Assembly: GCA_002298165.1 (NCBI GenBank) | Contig: DBMI01000085.1 | Span: forward strand, 1 to 14,315 | Direction: 5' to 3' | Length of the DNA: 14,315 nucleotides | DNA from: Desulfarculales bacterium UBA702 | GTDB lineage: Bacteria > Desulfobacterota > Syntrophobacteria > Syntrophobacterales > Syntrophobacteraceae | Part shown: piece after piece, positions 14,166-14,315 of the stretch | Position numbering within the stretch: the first letter of the stretch is position 1 | Layout: each line of letters opens with the position of its first letter | Notes under the pieces: model-generated | The model's database searches: none | What the model was told of the DNA's origin: nothing | Seen by the model: only the letters and a program-made list of their open reading frames with translations | Position numbers and translations under genes: made by a program

Positions 14166-14218
14166 TTTGGGCAACAGCCCCACGGTTGTAGCACGGTCTC
14201 CCCGGGCTGTTGCCTAAA
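14166..14218. repeat. 15-bp inverted repeat at the end of repeat copy 2
   Basis: TTTGGGCAACAGCCC (14166-14180) pairs with GGGCTGTTGCCTAAA (14204-14218) over 15 positions with one G-U. The right arm continues into the MITE-like repeat copy at 14208-14276, and the left arm with its flank loosely resembles the right end of copy 1 (GTAGCAGCCC ... GACCGTG, about 7692-7712), so it is probably a terminal structure of that repeat family. Confidence 0.6.
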
Positions 14219-14276
14219 TCCCGTATGGAAAAATAATGGGCCGAAATTGAAGGAGAACTCCCCCTCCACTGGTGGG
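14208..14276 (+). repeat. MITE-like element end (copy 2, truncated)
   Basis: These 69 bases align with 7527-7593 from TGTTGCCT through ATTGAAGGA and CTCCCC to GTGGG, with only two single-base gaps and roughly three quarters identity by eye. After GTGGG the similarity stops abruptly: copy 1 continues with GGAGGGG-type sequence, whereas copy 2 changes to CGTATAGACCGGGGAC. Confidence 0.6.
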
Positions 14277-14280
14277 CGTA

Positions 14281-14315
14281 TAGACCGGGGACATAGGTAA
14301 CACTCGTTTTAGGAC
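14281..14315. mobile_element. Possible insertion sequence end (partial)
   Basis: The sequence starting TAGACCGGGGACATAGG interrupts the palindromic repeat at a sharp junction and runs off the window. Its reverse complement (CCTATGTCCCCGGTCTA) looks like terminal sequences I associate with some transposase-flanking repeats, but no transposase is visible here, so this is a tentative call. Confidence 0.3.

Larger units (their letters stand above)
13846..14315. other. Repeat-rich non-coding tail
   Basis: No credible gene in 470 bases. It holds at least four distinct palindromic sequences (13871-13898, 14012-14066, 14098-14124, 14166-14218), a diverged copy of the left part of the MITE-like element (14208-14276), and a possible insertion sequence edge at 14281. 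Confidence 0.65.

Overview
The window looks like a chromosomal segment from a free-living Gram-negative bacterium. A deltaproteobacterium (Desulfobacterota or Syntrophobacterales type) is my best guess. I infer this from the extracytoplasmic fused MsrA-MsrB, the secreted CxxCH plus EF-hand protein, the MerA-like oxidoreductase near a TVP38/TMEM64 membrane protein, and the GC-rich palindromic repeats. No rRNA, tRNA or CRISPR was seen, and taxonomy cannot be settled from this window alone.

Layout from left to right: a 479-base leader with one inverted repeat; a CBS-CBS-ACT (AcuB-like) protein on +; a perfect bidirectional terminator; then three minus-strand genes, namely a membrane-anchored or exported MsrA-MsrB fusion, a Sec-exported multicopper oxidase of the CotA/bilirubin-oxidase type, and a small DinB-fold protein. 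On + follow a TTG-started MerA-like flavoprotein disulfide reductase, a 587-base gap holding a MITE-like GC-rich palindromic element, and a TVP38/TMEM64 (VTT) membrane protein. On minus are a small acidic hypothetical protein, a sensor histidine kinase and an OmpR-type response regulator, the last two translationally coupled. Divergent from the regulator lies a secreted mono-heme, EF-hand, (Ala-Pro)n, lectin-like protein with a strong terminator. Then comes a solitary ruvB. The last 470 bases are a cluster of unrelated palindromic repeats, with a second copy of the MITE-like end and possibly the edge of an insertion sequence.

Much of the window reads as an envelope redox and metal-stress neighbourhood: methionine sulfoxide repair, copper oxidase, thiol-disulfide flavoenzyme, a metal-type two-component system and an exported heme protein. 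The most interesting signal is regulatory. The 318-base gap between the response regulator and the heme protein carries tandem 11-bp TTAAYTATTCT repeats just upstream of a TACAAT -10 box, which is PhoB/OmpR-box geometry. A 12-base piece of the same array recurs upstream of msrAB, and overlapping 10-base pieces recur just upstream of a candidate -35 of the multicopper oxidase. I infer that the two-component system may control the heme protein and possibly the oxidase and msrAB. This is testable and unproven.
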